Assembly: GCA_003282985.1 (NCBI GenBank)
Contig: QBYE01000002.1
Location: 1 to 64,000 of the forward strand
Origin: Pelagibacteraceae bacterium AG-325-E08
GTDB taxonomy: Bacteria; Pseudomonadota; Alphaproteobacteria; Pelagibacterales; Pelagibacteraceae
DNA: 64,000 nucleotides
Reading direction: 5' to 3'
Shown one piece after another: positions 1 to 8,570 of the stretch. Within the stretch, counting starts at the first letter, position 1, and every line of letters begins with the position of its first letter. The notes under the pieces are model-generated. The model was not told where the DNA came from. It saw only the letters and a list, made by a program, of their open reading frames with translations, and ran no database searches. The position numbers and the translations under genes were made by a program.

Positions 1-805
1 TAACTCTTGAAAGTCCTTCTTGGCAATTACTTATAGAATAAAAAGTTGCTGTATCATATTTTTTTGCACCTTCTGCACTTGGTTTCATTATTTCTTGGAT
101 TGATTTTCCTAAGCCATTAGTAAGTGCCACTTGTACAAATATTATTGGTTCGTCATCAAGCGCTGGATGAAAGTAAGAAAAAAACCTTCTATCTTCTCCA
201 AGTCTTCTTTTAAGTTCATTCATATCTTTTATTTTATGAACTCTTTCATACTGGATTATTTTTTCTAATACTGCTGCTTTAGTATCCCAAGTAATCTTAG
301 CAAGTTTTAAAAATCCAGGGTTAAACCAAGATTTAAATAATTCTCTAAGATCATTATCTAATGGTTTTAATTCTTTATTCTCATTTAGTATTTTGAGAAG
401 ATCTTCTCTAAGAGACACTATTGTTGAAATTCCATTTGGTGACATATTCATTCTTCTAAATAGTTCTCTTCTTTGACCCTCAGATGTAATAAACAATTTA
501 AATAGATTTTTATCATTTTGTTCTGATTTGTAGAGATCTATAGCTTCAGTTACTTTGGTGTGGTTAGGTCTAAATTTTTCATTTATCTTTTTAAAAAATA
601 AAAGTTTTTTTTCAGGACTTAATGTTTGATATAAATCAGTAATATCTCTCGCAACAGTAATACCAAATGCAGCTCCTTTGTTTGAAATTAGATCGTCACA
701 TAATGAAATAATTGACTCTAAATCATTTTTTTTAACTACACTTTTTTTGAATAGTTTTTGGCCTACGTCAGCAATGGATGAAATAATTTCTTTTAAATTA
801 AACAT
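1..805 (-). CDS. Malonyl-CoA decarboxylase (N-terminal part; cut by window edge)
   Basis: Malonyl-CoA decarboxylase converts malonyl-CoA to acetyl-CoA and CO2. The reading frame opens at the ATG whose complement lies at 803-805 and stays open to base 1, so about 268 residues are visible and the C-terminal part lies outside the window (family members are roughly 400-490 residues). The helical N-terminal domain comes first. Near residue 213 begins the catalytic-domain signature HPALDDEP followed by a VALTNGL segment, and near the window edge lies a YSISNCQ segment typical of the family. A TSUP permease gene lies 20 bp upstream on the same strand and is probably co-transcribed. SAR11 could use the enzyme for malonate or malonyl-CoA turnover; that role is inferred. 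Confidence 0.85.
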   Translation of the reverse strand, partial: MFNLKEIISSIADVGQKLFKKSVVKKNDLESIISLCDDLISNKGAAFGITVARDITDLYQTLSPEKKLLFFKKINEKFRPNHTKVTEAIDLYKSEQNDKNLFKLFITSEGQRRELFRRMNMSPNGISTIVSLREDLLKILNENKELKPLDNDLRELFKSWFNPGFLKLAKITWDTKAAVLEKIIQYERVHKIKDMNELKRRLGEDRRFFSYFHPALDDEPIIFVQVALTNGLGKSIQEIMKPSAEGAKKYDTATFYSISNCQEGLSRV

Positions 806-825
806 AAAAAACTTTATCCAAATTA

Positions 826-1662
826 TTAATTAATTGATAAGTACTCAAAAAAAGATCTTATTGAAACAATAATTAGAAAAGTTCCAAATATCTTACTTAA
901 TAATTTTTTGTTAATTTTATACACTGCTTTTGCACCAATTCTAGCCATAATCATCGTCACAGGAACAAATACTATAAAACCTAGTAAATTTATATATCCA
1001 ACACTATAAGGAGTATTAACGTTATCAATTACTTTTCCTCCAGTGATCATTGTAATAGTTCCACTTACAGCAATCAAAAAACCTACAGCAGCAGCAGTGC
1101 CTATTGATTTTCTAATGTCATATCCAAACGTTCTCATAAAAGGAACCATTAATGAACCACCACCAATTCCAAGTGGCACTGAAATAAAACCAATTATTAT
1201 ACCAGAAATATTTTTTATTGAATCAGATATTTTTTTTGGATTTTCCATAAGTTTTTCCCTCACAAAAATAAAAAATAGACCTACAATAAATGCAAATATT
1301 GAAAAAAATAAAACTAAAGCTGGTGTTTTTAAATTTACTGCTAAAAAAGTTCCAGCAATTACACCTAAAAGAATAAAGATACCAAATGATTTTACCATTT
1401 TAAAATCAACTGCATCATATTCCATATGTGTTTTGGTTGAGATAATAGATGTTGGTATAATAATTGCTAATGATGTTCCAACTGACAAATGCATACGTGT
1501 TACAATATCAAAATCTAAAACTGTAAAAGCATAGTACAATGCTGGCACCATTATAATTCCTCCCCCTACACCAAGTAACCCTGCCATAAAACCAGCTACT
1601 GCTGCCGCAGATGCAAGAACAATTAATAAGTTAATTAATTCAGATGAATTTAATATTTCCAT
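826..1662 (-). CDS. TSUP (TauE/SafE) family anion permease
   Basis: This is a 278-residue integral membrane protein with about eight hydrophobic segments. It has the two-fold repeat of the TauE/SafE (TSUP) family: a glycine-rich GVGGGIIMVP motif near residue 30 and its counterpart GIGGGSLMVP near residue 165. Characterised members export sulfite or sulfoacetate or move other small organic acids across the inner membrane. It sits between dusA (stop and start adjacent) and the malonyl-CoA decarboxylase gene, all on the minus strand. The neighbour suggests a carboxylate such as malonate as a possible substrate, but the sequence does not decide this. Confidence 0.85.
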   Translation of the reverse strand: MEILNSSELINLLIVLASAAAVAGFMAGLLGVGGGIIMVPALYYAFTVLDFDIVTRMHLSVGTSLAIIIPTSIISTKTHMEYDAVDFKMVKSFGIFILLGVIAGTFLAVNLKTPALVLFFSIFAFIVGLFFIFVREKLMENPKKISDSIKNISGIIIGFISVPLGIGGGSLMVPFMRTFGYDIRKSIGTAAAVGFLIAVSGTITMITGGKVIDNVNTPYSVGYINLLGFIVFVPVTMIMARIGAKAVYKINKKLLSKIFGTFLIIVSIRSFFEYLSIN

Positions 1663-2667
1663 TTAAGAGCTAACTTGATTAGCTTTTTCATTATTTTGAA
1701 TTATTGTCATAATATGTTTTGCTTTTTGAAAATCTGAGTCTCTTGCCATCATATTATCACTTAAATACCTTTTCCATTCCTTTGATCCCACTTGACCATG
1801 ATATAGTCCAACAGTATGTCTCATTATGTGATTTACCTTAGTCCCCAATTTAACTTCTTTATCTAAATATTCTAAAAGTTTTTCTGCTACTTGTTCCCGA
1901 GATGGATTGTCTGTTGTTTTAAATATTTCTTTTTCAATTTCAATTAAAGAATAAGGGTTTTGATAAATCGATCTACCAATCATTACCCCATCACAAAAAT
2001 TCAAATGATTATTAATTTCATCAACTTTTGTAATACCGCCGTTAATGATTATTTCTAAATCTGAGTTTTCTTTTTTAATATCATAAACCATGTCATAATT
2101 TAATTTAGGTATATTTAAATTTTGTTTTGGAGATAGACCAGAAAGCATAGCTTTTCTTGCGTGTAAAATGAATGTTTTTGATCCAGCATCTCGCATTTTA
2201 TGAATAAAATTATTTAGATATTCGAATTCTTCAGTATCATCAAAACCAATTCTAGTTTTTGCTGTTACAGGAATTTTACATGAATTTACCATTGAATTAA
2301 TACATTCAGCTACTAAGTCTGGCTCTTTCATTAAACATGCTCCAAACATATTCTTTTGAACTTTTTTACTTGGGCAGCCTAAGTTAATATTAATTTCATC
2401 ATATCCCATATCCTCAGCAATTTTAGCTACCTCCGCTAATTCGTTTTTATCTGATCCTCCTACTTGTAAGGCTAATGGTTTTTCTTCTGGACTGTAAGAT
2501 AAGATTTTTTTTCTATCACCATGAATTGCGGATTTAGTAGCTACCATTTCAGAATAGAGCATCACATTTTTGCTCATTAATCTTAAAAAGAAACGATCAT
2601 GTCTATCAGTACAATCCATCATCGGAGCTACTGAAACTTTTCTGTTAATTCTTTTTTTAGTATCCAA
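1663..2667 (-). CDS. dusA: tRNA-dihydrouridine synthase, DusA type
   Basis: DusA is an FMN-dependent cytoplasmic enzyme that reduces specific uridines in the tRNA D-loop to dihydrouridine. The 334-residue protein has the family order: an FMN-binding N-terminal strand with VSVAPMMD and TDRH near residues 11-22, NLGCPS followed by FGACLM (its Cys is the expected catalytic acid) near 95-112, INGG near 208, and GVMIGRSIYQNP near 228. The length matches DusA (about 330-345). Its start overlaps the end of the TRAP permease gene by 11 bp, so translation is probably coupled to a transporter operon, an odd partnership for a tRNA-modification gene. Confidence 0.92.
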   Translation of the reverse strand: MDTKKRINRKVSVAPMMDCTDRHDRFFLRLMSKNVMLYSEMVATKSAIHGDRKKILSYSPEEKPLALQVGGSDKNELAEVAKIAEDMGYDEININLGCPSKKVQKNMFGACLMKEPDLVAECINSMVNSCKIPVTAKTRIGFDDTEEFEYLNNFIHKMRDAGSKTFILHARKAMLSGLSPKQNLNIPKLNYDMVYDIKKENSDLEIIINGGITKVDEINNHLNFCDGVMIGRSIYQNPYSLIEIEKEIFKTTDNPSREQVAEKLLEYLDKEVKLGTKVNHIMRHTVGLYHGQVGSKEWKRYLSDNMMARDSDFQKAKHIMTIIQNNEKANQVSS

Positions 2668-3988
2668 GAGGTTTACCCATTATCTTATCTGGAAGCCATG
2701 TCACTATTTCTGGAAAAATACACAAGATTAATATAGCTAAAGCCATGATAATCATGAATGGTATAGATCCTTTTAAAATTTCTGACAAACTAACATCTGG
2801 GGTAATTCCTTTAATTATATAAAGATTTAATCCCACAGGTGGTGTGATTAATCCTATCTCCATGTTGATTGTAAATACAATTGCAAACCAATAAGGGTCA
2901 AACCCTAAGGTTGTTATAACTGGTAATAATATTGCTGAGGTCATTACAATCACAGCAACTGGAGGTAAAAAGAAACCAGCTATTAAAAGAAATATATTGA
3001 TTAAAATAAAAACAACCCATTTATTTGAGCTTAATTCTACCATGCTCTGAGCCAAAGACTGTGTCACGTAAAGTTGTGAAAGAGTAAATGCAAAAAGATA
3101 AGAGGCAGCTATAATGAACATTATCATTACGCTTTCTTTCATTGAAACTTTAACAATATTCCATATTTTTTTTGGCTGATAAATTTTATAAACGACAGCG
3201 ATTAATACAAAAACAAGAAATGCTCCAACACCTGAAGCTTCAGATGGTGTTGCAACACCACCATACAAAACATACAAGACACCAACTATAATTGCTAGAA
3301 AAGGGAAAATTCTTGGTAATACCTCAAGTTTTTCTTTTAAAGTTGGAGGTGTTCTATTTTTCAAAGCTCTAGCAGAATCTTTATCAATAAAATAACTATG
3401 TATGAGAGCCCATACAGCAAACATACCTGCTAACATGAAGCCAGGTACAAGGCCACATAAGAATAATCTTCCAATAGAAGTACCTGTCGCAATACCATAA
3501 ACAATTAAGACAATACTTGGTGGAATTAAAACTCCCAATGTTCCTCCAGCAGCAATAGTGCCTGTAGCTATTTGATCAGAGTATCCTCTTTTTCGCATCT
3601 CAGGAATTCCCATAGTTCCAATTGCGGCACAAGTCGCAGGACTAGAACCACTCAAAGCTGCAAAAATTGAACAAGCACCTATGTTCGAAATAACCAATCC
3701 TCCTGGAACTCTCCAAAGCCACCTATCTAAACCTGTATATAAATCTTTTCCCGCTGGAGAATTTGCGACCGCCATCCCCATTAAAATAAACATTGGTATC
3801 GAAAGCAAAACAAATGAATTAAGTCCAGCATAAAATGTTTCTGCGAAAACATCTAACATTTGAAAACCTTCAAATGTTACTAAAAGAACTATTGATACAA
3901 AACTAAGACCAAAAGCTATAGGTATTCCTGAAAAAAGAACTATCAAAGTAAAAACTGCTACTATTATTGCAATTATTAATGGATCCAT
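2657..3988 (-). CDS. dctM: TRAP transporter large permease subunit (DctM)
   Basis: This is the large membrane subunit of a tripartite ATP-independent periplasmic (TRAP) transporter, which uses the sodium gradient to import a binding-protein-delivered solute, usually an organic acid. The 443-residue protein is almost wholly hydrophobic with 11-12 predicted membrane segments. It has the DctM features SIPMFILMG near residue 63, a GGTLGVLIPPSI motif in the middle and a VTPPVGLNLY-like motif (here ITPPVGLNLY) near the end. It shares its boundary base with dctQ upstream and overlaps dusA downstream, so it is the third gene of dctP-dctQ-dctM-dusA. The substrate is not readable from the permease. Confidence 0.93.
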   Translation of the reverse strand: MDPLIIAIIVAVFTLIVLFSGIPIAFGLSFVSIVLLVTFEGFQMLDVFAETFYAGLNSFVLLSIPMFILMGMAVANSPAGKDLYTGLDRWLWRVPGGLVISNIGACSIFAALSGSSPATCAAIGTMGIPEMRKRGYSDQIATGTIAAGGTLGVLIPPSIVLIVYGIATGTSIGRLFLCGLVPGFMLAGMFAVWALIHSYFIDKDSARALKNRTPPTLKEKLEVLPRIFPFLAIIVGVLYVLYGGVATPSEASGVGAFLVFVLIAVVYKIYQPKKIWNIVKVSMKESVMIMFIIAASYLFAFTLSQLYVTQSLAQSMVELSSNKWVVFILINIFLLIAGFFLPPVAVIVMTSAILLPVITTLGFDPYWFAIVFTINMEIGLITPPVGLNLYIIKGITPDVSLSEILKGSIPFMIIMALAILILCIFPEIVTWLPDKIMGKPLGY

Positions 3989-4482
3989 TAATTAAAATCC
4001 TTTTCATCAGTTAATTTAATAATTTCAGCTATGTATTGTAATATCATCAATATAGCCCCTAACATCATTGAAGAATAAGGTATCCATAATGGTGGATCCC
4101 AAACTGTTCCTGTTGAATAATTTTTTGTAAATGCCTCTTCAACCATTAAAAAACCAAAATAAAATAAAATCAAAAAAAATAATAAACTTAAAAGAGATGT
4201 AAAAATTTTTAATCTAACCACATTTTTTTTTGATAAAAAATCATATATCCATTCCATACTAACATGAGCTTTTTCACTAAGAACGTAAGCGCTACCTATA
4301 AAAGTGGAAGCTACTAAAAGCATTGTAACAAGTTCAGTTTGCCAAGTAATTGCTCTTTGAAAAAAATATCTTTCAAATACAAGTTCTACAATCACTAAAA
4401 TTGATAAAAGCAAAGCTAAAACTGCAAATGCACCACAAGCTTTTGCAACATAATCACAAAATTTAAGATATCTATTTTTCAT
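3988..4482 (-). CDS. dctQ: TRAP transporter small permease subunit (DctQ)
   Basis: DctQ is the small four-helix membrane subunit of TRAP transporters and associates with DctM. The 164-residue protein has four hydrophobic segments (near residues 15-35, 50-70, 90-112 and 135-155) with the family ITWQTEL and VSMEW segments in the first and second halves. The ATG directly follows a run of eight U on the minus strand that forms the tail of a terminator-like hairpin (4483-4518). The only good Shine-Dalgarno (AGGGG, 8 nt upstream) is in the 3' arm of that hairpin, so initiation here is probably limited by RNA structure. Confidence 0.9.
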   Translation of the reverse strand: MKNRYLKFCDYVAKACGAFAVLALLLSILVIVELVFERYFFQRAITWQTELVTMLLVASTFIGSAYVLSEKAHVSMEWIYDFLSKKNVVRLKIFTSLLSLLFFLILFYFGFLMVEEAFTKNYSTGTVWDPPLWIPYSSMMLGAILMILQYIAEIIKLTDEKDFN

Positions 4483-4518
4483 AAAAAAAACCCCTACTTA
4501 AAAGAATAAATAGGGGTT
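4483..4518 (-). terminator. Terminator-like hairpin between dctP and dctQ
   Basis: Read on the minus strand, AACCCCTA (complement of 4511-4518) pairs with TAGGGGTT (complement of 4489-4496) around a 14-nt loop, and the complement of 4483-4490 gives eight U. This has the form of an intrinsic terminator. It starts 15 bp after the dctP stop and its U-tract abuts the dctQ ATG, and the 3' arm contains the dctQ Shine-Dalgarno. It is therefore both a candidate attenuator and a translation block. Confidence 0.75.
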
Positions 4519-4532
4519 CTTTATATATTATT

Positions 4533-5543
4533 TTATTTAACTGCTAAAGCCATTTCCATTAGCTTATCACCACCTGGAACTTTATCAGCAAATGCCTTGT
4601 GAGAAGATTTTTTAGCAATCTCTACCCATGCAGAATGATCTTTTTCATTCATATACACTAACTTAACACCAGCTGCTTTGTAAGCATCTTCAAACTTTTT
4701 ATCTAAGTTTTCTACTTGTGCTGTCATGTATTTTTCAGCAACTTTTCCAGCTTTCATTAAAGCTTTTTGTTGCTTAGAATTTAATGCATCAAAAGACTTT
4801 TGAGACATAAGAATTGGTTCATACATAAACCATAAACCAAATTTTCCAGGAGGAGTTGCACATGAAACTTGTTCATATATTTTGTAACTAACAAAACTTC
4901 CTGAACTAGTATTTGCACCTGTTAATACACCAGTTTGTAATCCAGTATAAATTTCAGATGATGGCATACTTTGAATACCTGCTCCTGCAGCTTCTAACAT
5001 TTGGTTAAATGCTTTTCCAGCAGCTCTCATGACTTGTCCTTTTGCATCGCTAGGATTTTTAATACATTTTGTTTTCGAAGCAAAACCACCACCTAACCAA
5101 GCATCAGATAAAACTACAACACCGGCATTATTAATTATTTTTTTAATTTCAGTCATCATTGGACCTTTATTAAATCTCAATGCATGTTTGTGGTTTTTAA
5201 CAGTTCCTGGCATTAACGTAGCGTCAAACTCAGGATGAAACTTTGATGCATAAGCTAATGGGAATGCAGAAATATCCAATTGACCAGTTGTCATTGGCTT
5301 CCACTGTTCTTTAGGTTTATACAATGATTTAGCTGGATAAATTCTGATATCTATTCCAACATTTGCTTTTTTAACCTCGTCAGCAATGATTTGAACCATT
5401 TCATGACGTGGGTCGAATGATCCATCAGCTCTTGGAGTTCCAGGCCATTGGTGACTAGCTTTTAACGTAACCGCAAAAGCAGAACCAACAGTAGTAAAAA
5501 CAAAAACTAATGAAGTTAAATATAAAGATATTTTTTTTAACAT
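4533..5543 (-). CDS. dctP: TRAP transporter periplasmic substrate-binding protein (DctP)
   Basis: This is the periplasmic binding protein of the TRAP system, which captures solute and delivers it to DctQM. The 336-residue protein starts with a signal peptide (lysine-rich start, hydrophobic core, SAFA end near residue 24). The mature part follows the DctP fold: an early HQWPGTPRADG segment, GGGFASKTKCI near residue 150, and the conserved QVMRAAGKAFN-type helix with its Arg near residue 170 that in known members pairs with a substrate carboxylate. A strong Shine-Dalgarno (AGAGGGA) precedes the ATG. It is the first gene of the operon and is followed by a terminator-like hairpin, which would favour its overexpression relative to the permeases. 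Confidence 0.92.
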   Translation of the reverse strand: MLKKISLYLTSLVFVFTTVGSAFAVTLKASHQWPGTPRADGSFDPRHEMVQIIADEVKKANVGIDIRIYPAKSLYKPKEQWKPMTTGQLDISAFPLAYASKFHPEFDATLMPGTVKNHKHALRFNKGPMMTEIKKIINNAGVVVLSDAWLGGGFASKTKCIKNPSDAKGQVMRAAGKAFNQMLEAAGAGIQSMPSSEIYTGLQTGVLTGANTSSGSFVSYKIYEQVSCATPPGKFGLWFMYEPILMSQKSFDALNSKQQKALMKAGKVAEKYMTAQVENLDKKFEDAYKAAGVKLVYMNEKDHSAWVEIAKKSSHKAFADKVPGGDKLMEMALAVK

Positions 5544-5640
5544 TATTTTTTCCCTCTATTGTTATTTTTAATAATTCAATTAAAATGAACTTATTAATAA
5601 GAGTCAAGCCGGCAAAAGAACTTTTAATAAACAGAAACCT

Positions 5641-6783
5641 ATGGATGGACCTTTAAAAAACCTATTAGTTGTTGATTTAACCAGAGTATTGGTGGGTCCC
5701 TACTGCACGATGATATTGTCAGACCTTGGTGCAAGAGTAATAAAGGTTGAAGCCCCAGAAATTGGAGATGACTCTAGAAAATTTGGTCCATTTATTGAAG
5801 ATTATTCTGCTTACTTCATGTCTCTAAATAGAGGCAAAGAAAGTATTGCACTTAATTTAAAAAATGAAGATGACAAAAAAATATTTGATAAAATTTTATC
5901 TAAAGCAGATATTTTAGTTGAAAACTTTAAACCTGGTACTCTAGAAAAATGGGGATATGGATGGAAAGATGTTAATAAAAAATATCCAAAATTAATTTAT
6001 GCTTCTGCCTCTGGTTTCGGACAAACAGGTCCTTTAAAAGAATTACCTGCTTATGATATGGTTGTACAAGGTATGGGTGGTTTAATGAGTGTAACAGGTC
6101 AACCTAACTCTGAACCCACAAGAGTTGGAACATCTATTGGAGATATTACAGCAGGTTTATTTACAACTATTGGAATTAATGCTGCGCTTTATGATAGACA
6201 AAAAACAGGTAAAGGTATGTACATAGATGTCTCTATGCTTGATTGTCAGATAGCTATTTTAGAAAATGCTATAGCTCGTTATCTCGCAAAAAATGAAATT
6301 CCAAAGCCAATGGGATCTCGACATCCATCAATTGCACCATTTGAGGCTTTCAAAACTCAAGATAGCTATATAATTATTGCTGCTGGTAACGACAAGCTAT
6401 TTGAAAAACTTTGCACTCTTTTAAAATTAACAGAATTAGTTCAAGATCCAAAATTTTCTGATAATTCATCAAGAGCTCAAAATATGGATGAACTTAAAAA
6501 AGTTTTAGAAAATAAATTATCTTCAAGAAAAACTAATGAATGGGTTAAGGATATGGAAAAAGAGAAAATTCCTTGTGGTCCAATATTTAATATCAAAGAA
6601 GCTGTAGAAAATCCTCAAGTAGACTCGAGAAACATGATTGTTAAAGCTTACCATAAAGTCATTGGAGATTTTAAATTAGCAGGTAATCCAATAAAAATGT
6701 CAGCTTACAAAGATGAAAAAACTAGAGGTGATATTCCAGATCTAGATGAACACAGAGAAAAAATTTTAAAAGAATTTAATTAA
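5641..6783 (+). CDS. CoA transferase, family III (CaiB/BaiF)
   Basis: Family III CoA-transferases move CoA between carboxylic acids through an enzyme-bound aspartyl intermediate. The 380-residue length fits. Visible features are the N-terminal [13 protein letters not shown] segment, [12 protein letters not shown] near residue 37, VENFKPG near 92, and [10 protein letters not shown] with Asp168 as the expected nucleophile. [13 protein letters not shown] near residue 227 is the usual later motif. It is divergent from dctP and shares about 98 bp of promoter region with it. It converges on and overlaps rpoZ by 4 bp. The substrate (formyl-, succinyl-, carnitine-type) cannot be told from sequence. 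Confidence 0.9.
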   Translation: MDGPLKNLLVVDLTRVLVGPYCTMILSDLGARVIKVEAPEIGDDSRKFGPFIEDYSAYFMSLNRGKESIALNLKNEDDKKIFDKILSKADILVENFKPGTLEKWGYGWKDVNKKYPKLIYASASGFGQTGPLKELPAYDMVVQGMGGLMSVTGQPNSEPTRVGTSIGDITAGLFTTIGINAALYDRQKTGKGMYIDVSMLDCQIAILENAIARYLAKNEIPKPMGSRHPSIAPFEAFKTQDSYIIIAAGNDKLFEKLCTLLKLTELVQDPKFSDNSSRAQNMDELKKVLENKLSSRKTNEWVKDMEKEKIPCGPIFNIKEAVENPQVDSRNMIVKAYHKVIGDFKLAGNPIKMSAYKDEKTRGDIPDLDEHREKILKEFN

Positions 6784-7307
6784 TTTGTTTCTGTTTCTTC
6801 AGGGTTAGTTTCTGTAACTTGTTCTTCTGATTCAGAAATTTGATCTAAAGAAACATCTTCATCAGTTTGGGGTTCGTCTGATACAGCATCTTCTACAGTT
6901 GGTTGAGCTGTCTCAGATAATTCTGCTAAGTCTTCTTTAGATACTTGAATTTTTTCTGGAGCTTTTCTAGCTCTCTTAGATGGTAGAATTGGTGTACCAC
7001 TTTTTGAAATTTCACCTTTATATAAACTTTCAAAATCGTCACCTATATCTTCATCAGCATCTGCTCCATCATCAACTTGTTCAACATGTTTTCTTAACTT
7101 GTAAACCGCACTTTCAGTTAAGTCTGGAACTTTAATATTTTCCTGTGCAATTTCTCTCAATGCTATGACAGTATTTTTATCGTTATCTCTATCTAAAGTT
7201 GGTTCAATTCCAGTGTTAAGTTGAGTTGCTCTTTCTTTTGCAACAAGTACTAATTCATAAGGGCTGTCAACTTTATCGATACAATCTTCTACGGTAACTC
7301 TCGCCAT
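6780..7307 (-). CDS. rpoZ: RNA polymerase omega subunit with extended acidic C-terminus
   Basis: Omega is the small subunit that helps fold beta-prime and assemble RNA polymerase. Residues 1-75 match RpoZ closely: [13 protein letters not shown] at the start, [14 protein letters not shown] and the near-invariant [14 protein letters not shown] helix. The protein is 175 residues, against 91 in E. coli. From about residue 76 it continues with a low-complexity tail, first with [13 protein letters not shown], then a short basic patch ([11 protein letters not shown]), then a Glu/Asp/Thr-rich end. The tail overlaps the convergent CoA-transferase gene by 4 bp. The core assignment is firm; a function for the tail is unknown. 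Confidence 0.93.
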   Translation of the reverse strand: MARVTVEDCIDKVDSPYELVLVAKERATQLNTGIEPTLDRDNDKNTVIALREIAQENIKVPDLTESAVYKLRKHVEQVDDGADADEDIGDDFESLYKGEISKSGTPILPSKRARKAPEKIQVSKEDLAELSETAQPTVEDAVSDEPQTDEDVSLDQISESEEQVTETNPEETETN

Positions 7308-7350
7308 GCGCAGTATCTATACAGTGAAGTTTAAAAAATCAAGAGAATTT

Positions 7351-8559
7351 TTATATATATTTGGGATTTAGCTTATTTCTAACAAAAAAGAGAAGGATAA
7401 TTGAAATAAAGATATAAACAAAAGATACAAAAGCAATCTGTTCAATAGAATATCCTTGATCAATTAAAAGACCAAATATAGCAGTTCCAAATGCAGTAGA
7501 AAAAACCATTAATGCAGTGGAAAGAGCTTTAATAGATCCAATATGCTTTACCCCATAAATTTCTGCCCATGTAGAAGATCCTAAAACGTTGGCTAATCCA
7601 TTTGAGATACCAATTAATCCTAAAAATATGAATGATGTCATAGAGGAGTTAAAAAAGATTAAGACTAAAGTAGATAACAATAATGGAATATTCATGAAAA
7701 TGAGTAATTTTCTACTTGTAAACTTATCAATTAAGAAGCCTGAGATTAATAAAGTCAGTACAGATAAGATTGAGTAAACCATAAATGATTGGGCAATAAC
7801 AAAAGTTCCCCAATCTTTAGACTCGGTAATAAACGATTGATAAACGAATACTCCTGTAGCAATCCATGGCATTGCCAACATATTTAGACAAATAATGTAA
7901 AATCTATAATCTTTTAATACTTCAATTCTTTTCCACTGAAAAATATCTTTTTCTTTATGTTCTGTATCTTTCACTTCTTCTCTTGAATCAAAATTTAAAT
8001 TTTTAATCAAAATAAAAGAAGTTATTGGCAAGAATATTAAAACTAATATTGATACTGAAATCCAAATATTTTGCCAACTTGTGATAGTTAATAAGTATAC
8101 AATTAAGACTGGTAAAATAAATTCTGCAGTTGAAAGTCCAAACCATCCTGTACTTAAAGCTTTACCTCTAGATTTTGTAAAATATCTTGAGATAGTAGTA
8201 GTAGCAGTATGAGACATCATTCCCTGCCCTGAAAATCTCATTAGAAATATAGCAACAAATAAAAATGTAACTGATGATATTTTAGAAAAGAAAAAACATG
8301 AAAAAGAAAGAAGTAATGTTACAAAAAATGCAAACTTAAAAATATTGATATCATCAATTTTTTTTCCAACCCATATTAAAAGAAAGCTACTGAGTAATGT
8401 TGCAGTTGCATAAATTGATCCAAATTGTCCCTGTGTAATAGAAAGTGTATCACGTATGCTTGAATTAAATAGACCAAGAAAAAAACTCTGTCCAAAACTT
8501 GAAAAAAATGTAAATATAAAACCAAATATAATTACTTTTAAACTTAAACTCTTAAACAT
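7351..8559 (-). CDS. Major facilitator superfamily permease
   Basis: This 402-residue protein has about 12 hydrophobic segments in two halves separated by a charged cytoplasmic loop near residues 190-215 (rich in Glu, Lys and Asp), the typical MFS architecture. The loop after the second helix carries IWVGKKIDD, a weak form of the MFS A-motif, and GFLIDKFTSRK in the second half is its counterpart. It lies 43 bp upstream of rpoZ on the same strand and is divergent, by 11 bp, from the dehydrogenase at 8571. The substrate is unknown. Confidence 0.85.
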   Translation of the reverse strand: MFKSLSLKVIIFGFIFTFFSSFGQSFFLGLFNSSIRDTLSITQGQFGSIYATATLLSSFLLIWVGKKIDDINIFKFAFFVTLLLSFSCFFFSKISSVTFLFVAIFLMRFSGQGMMSHTATTTISRYFTKSRGKALSTGWFGLSTAEFILPVLIVYLLTITSWQNIWISVSILVLIFLPITSFILIKNLNFDSREEVKDTEHKEKDIFQWKRIEVLKDYRFYIICLNMLAMPWIATGVFVYQSFITESKDWGTFVIAQSFMVYSILSVLTLLISGFLIDKFTSRKLLIFMNIPLLLSTLVLIFFNSSMTSFIFLGLIGISNGLANVLGSSTWAEIYGVKHIGSIKALSTALMVFSTAFGTAIFGLLIDQGYSIEQIAFVSFVYIFISIILLFFVRNKLNPKYI

Positions 8560-8570
8560 ATAAAAAAATT

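Noticed and set aside
1043..1534. 163-codon open frame on the plus strand opposite the TSUP gene
   Set aside because: It is the antisense shadow of a hydrophobic gene in AT-rich DNA; its composition is non-protein-like and the TSUP gene is clear.
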